This document shows positions 21,486 to 21,553 of a stretch of DNA of 21,553 bases, piece after piece. How positions within the stretch are numbered: position 1 is the stretch's first letter; every line of letters starts with the position of its first letter. The DNA is from JAXGTD01 sp040775095. Its GTDB lineage: Bacteria > Pseudomonadota > Gammaproteobacteria > Chromatiales > Chromatiaceae. Below the pieces are notes generated by a model. That model searched no databases. It was not told the origin of the DNA and was given only the letters and a program-made list of their open reading frames with translations. The position numbers and the translations under genes were made by a program. The stretch lies in the NCBI GenBank assembly GCA_040775095.1, contig JAXGTD010000069.1, positions 1 through 21,553 of the forward strand, written 5' to 3'.

Positions 21486-21553
21486 CTGGGGCGGCCCTTG
21501 CCGAAAGCACTCCGCCAGCGCAGACCATCTCGACAGGAAAATCCGGCATCGCC

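Overview
The window is GC-rich bacterial chromosomal DNA. Its gene set is an aa3-type oxidase with a subunit II-cytochrome c fusion, a Pit/DUF47 phosphate pair, an NtrC-type two-component pair and a remnant of a proteobacterial-type integron. Extragenic GGTGC-TCC-GCACC hairpin repeats at the right end add to this. Together they suggest a gammaproteobacterium, possibly of the Chromatiales (purple sulfur) kind. That placement is inference from gene content and style, not from a marker gene.

Left accessory region (1-2070): the end of an unidentified ORF, an N-terminally truncated PIN-domain toxin gene with its small partner (57 aa, GTG start), and an attC-like site that overlaps the partner's stop codon. 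Sequence of group II intron character follows, with a frameshifted and truncated reverse transcriptase/maturase. Centre (2358-6672): a compact, translationally coupled cytochrome c oxidase operon of coxB (with fused cytochrome c), ctaD, a 37-aa membrane peptide, ctaG and ctaE. Immediately right of it (6785-6860) is a degenerate group II intron domain V/VI-like 3' end. The oxidase operon therefore lies between a 5' and a 3' group II intron piece.

Right accessory region (7001-about 9880): a decayed integron integrase (minus strand, two frameshifts, catalytic domain missing). Divergent from it is a control/attI region built of about six 41-bp units, each with imperfect dyad symmetry. Then come plus-strand cassettes: a BrnT-type toxin with its antitoxin, an attC, a Cass2-like effector-binding protein, a canonical attC, and two membrane-protein genes. 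The BrnT and Cass2 cassettes are clearly AT-richer than their surroundings. A free-standing gene resembling the catalytic core of the edema factor/ExoY nucleotidyl cyclases follows (10082-11008).

Backbone (11130-21553): an AI-2E-family permease; a HIRAN-domain protein; a Pit-type phosphate permease with a DUF47/PhoU-like partner; a small membrane protein; a CHASE-PAS histidine kinase overlapping a sigma54-type response regulator; a PLP enzyme of the D-cysteine desulfhydrase/ACC deaminase family; and a cluster of short GC-rich extragenic repeats. The most noteworthy items are the dyad-repeat array at the integron control region, the cyclase-like gene, and the oxidase operon sandwiched between intron and integron remnants.
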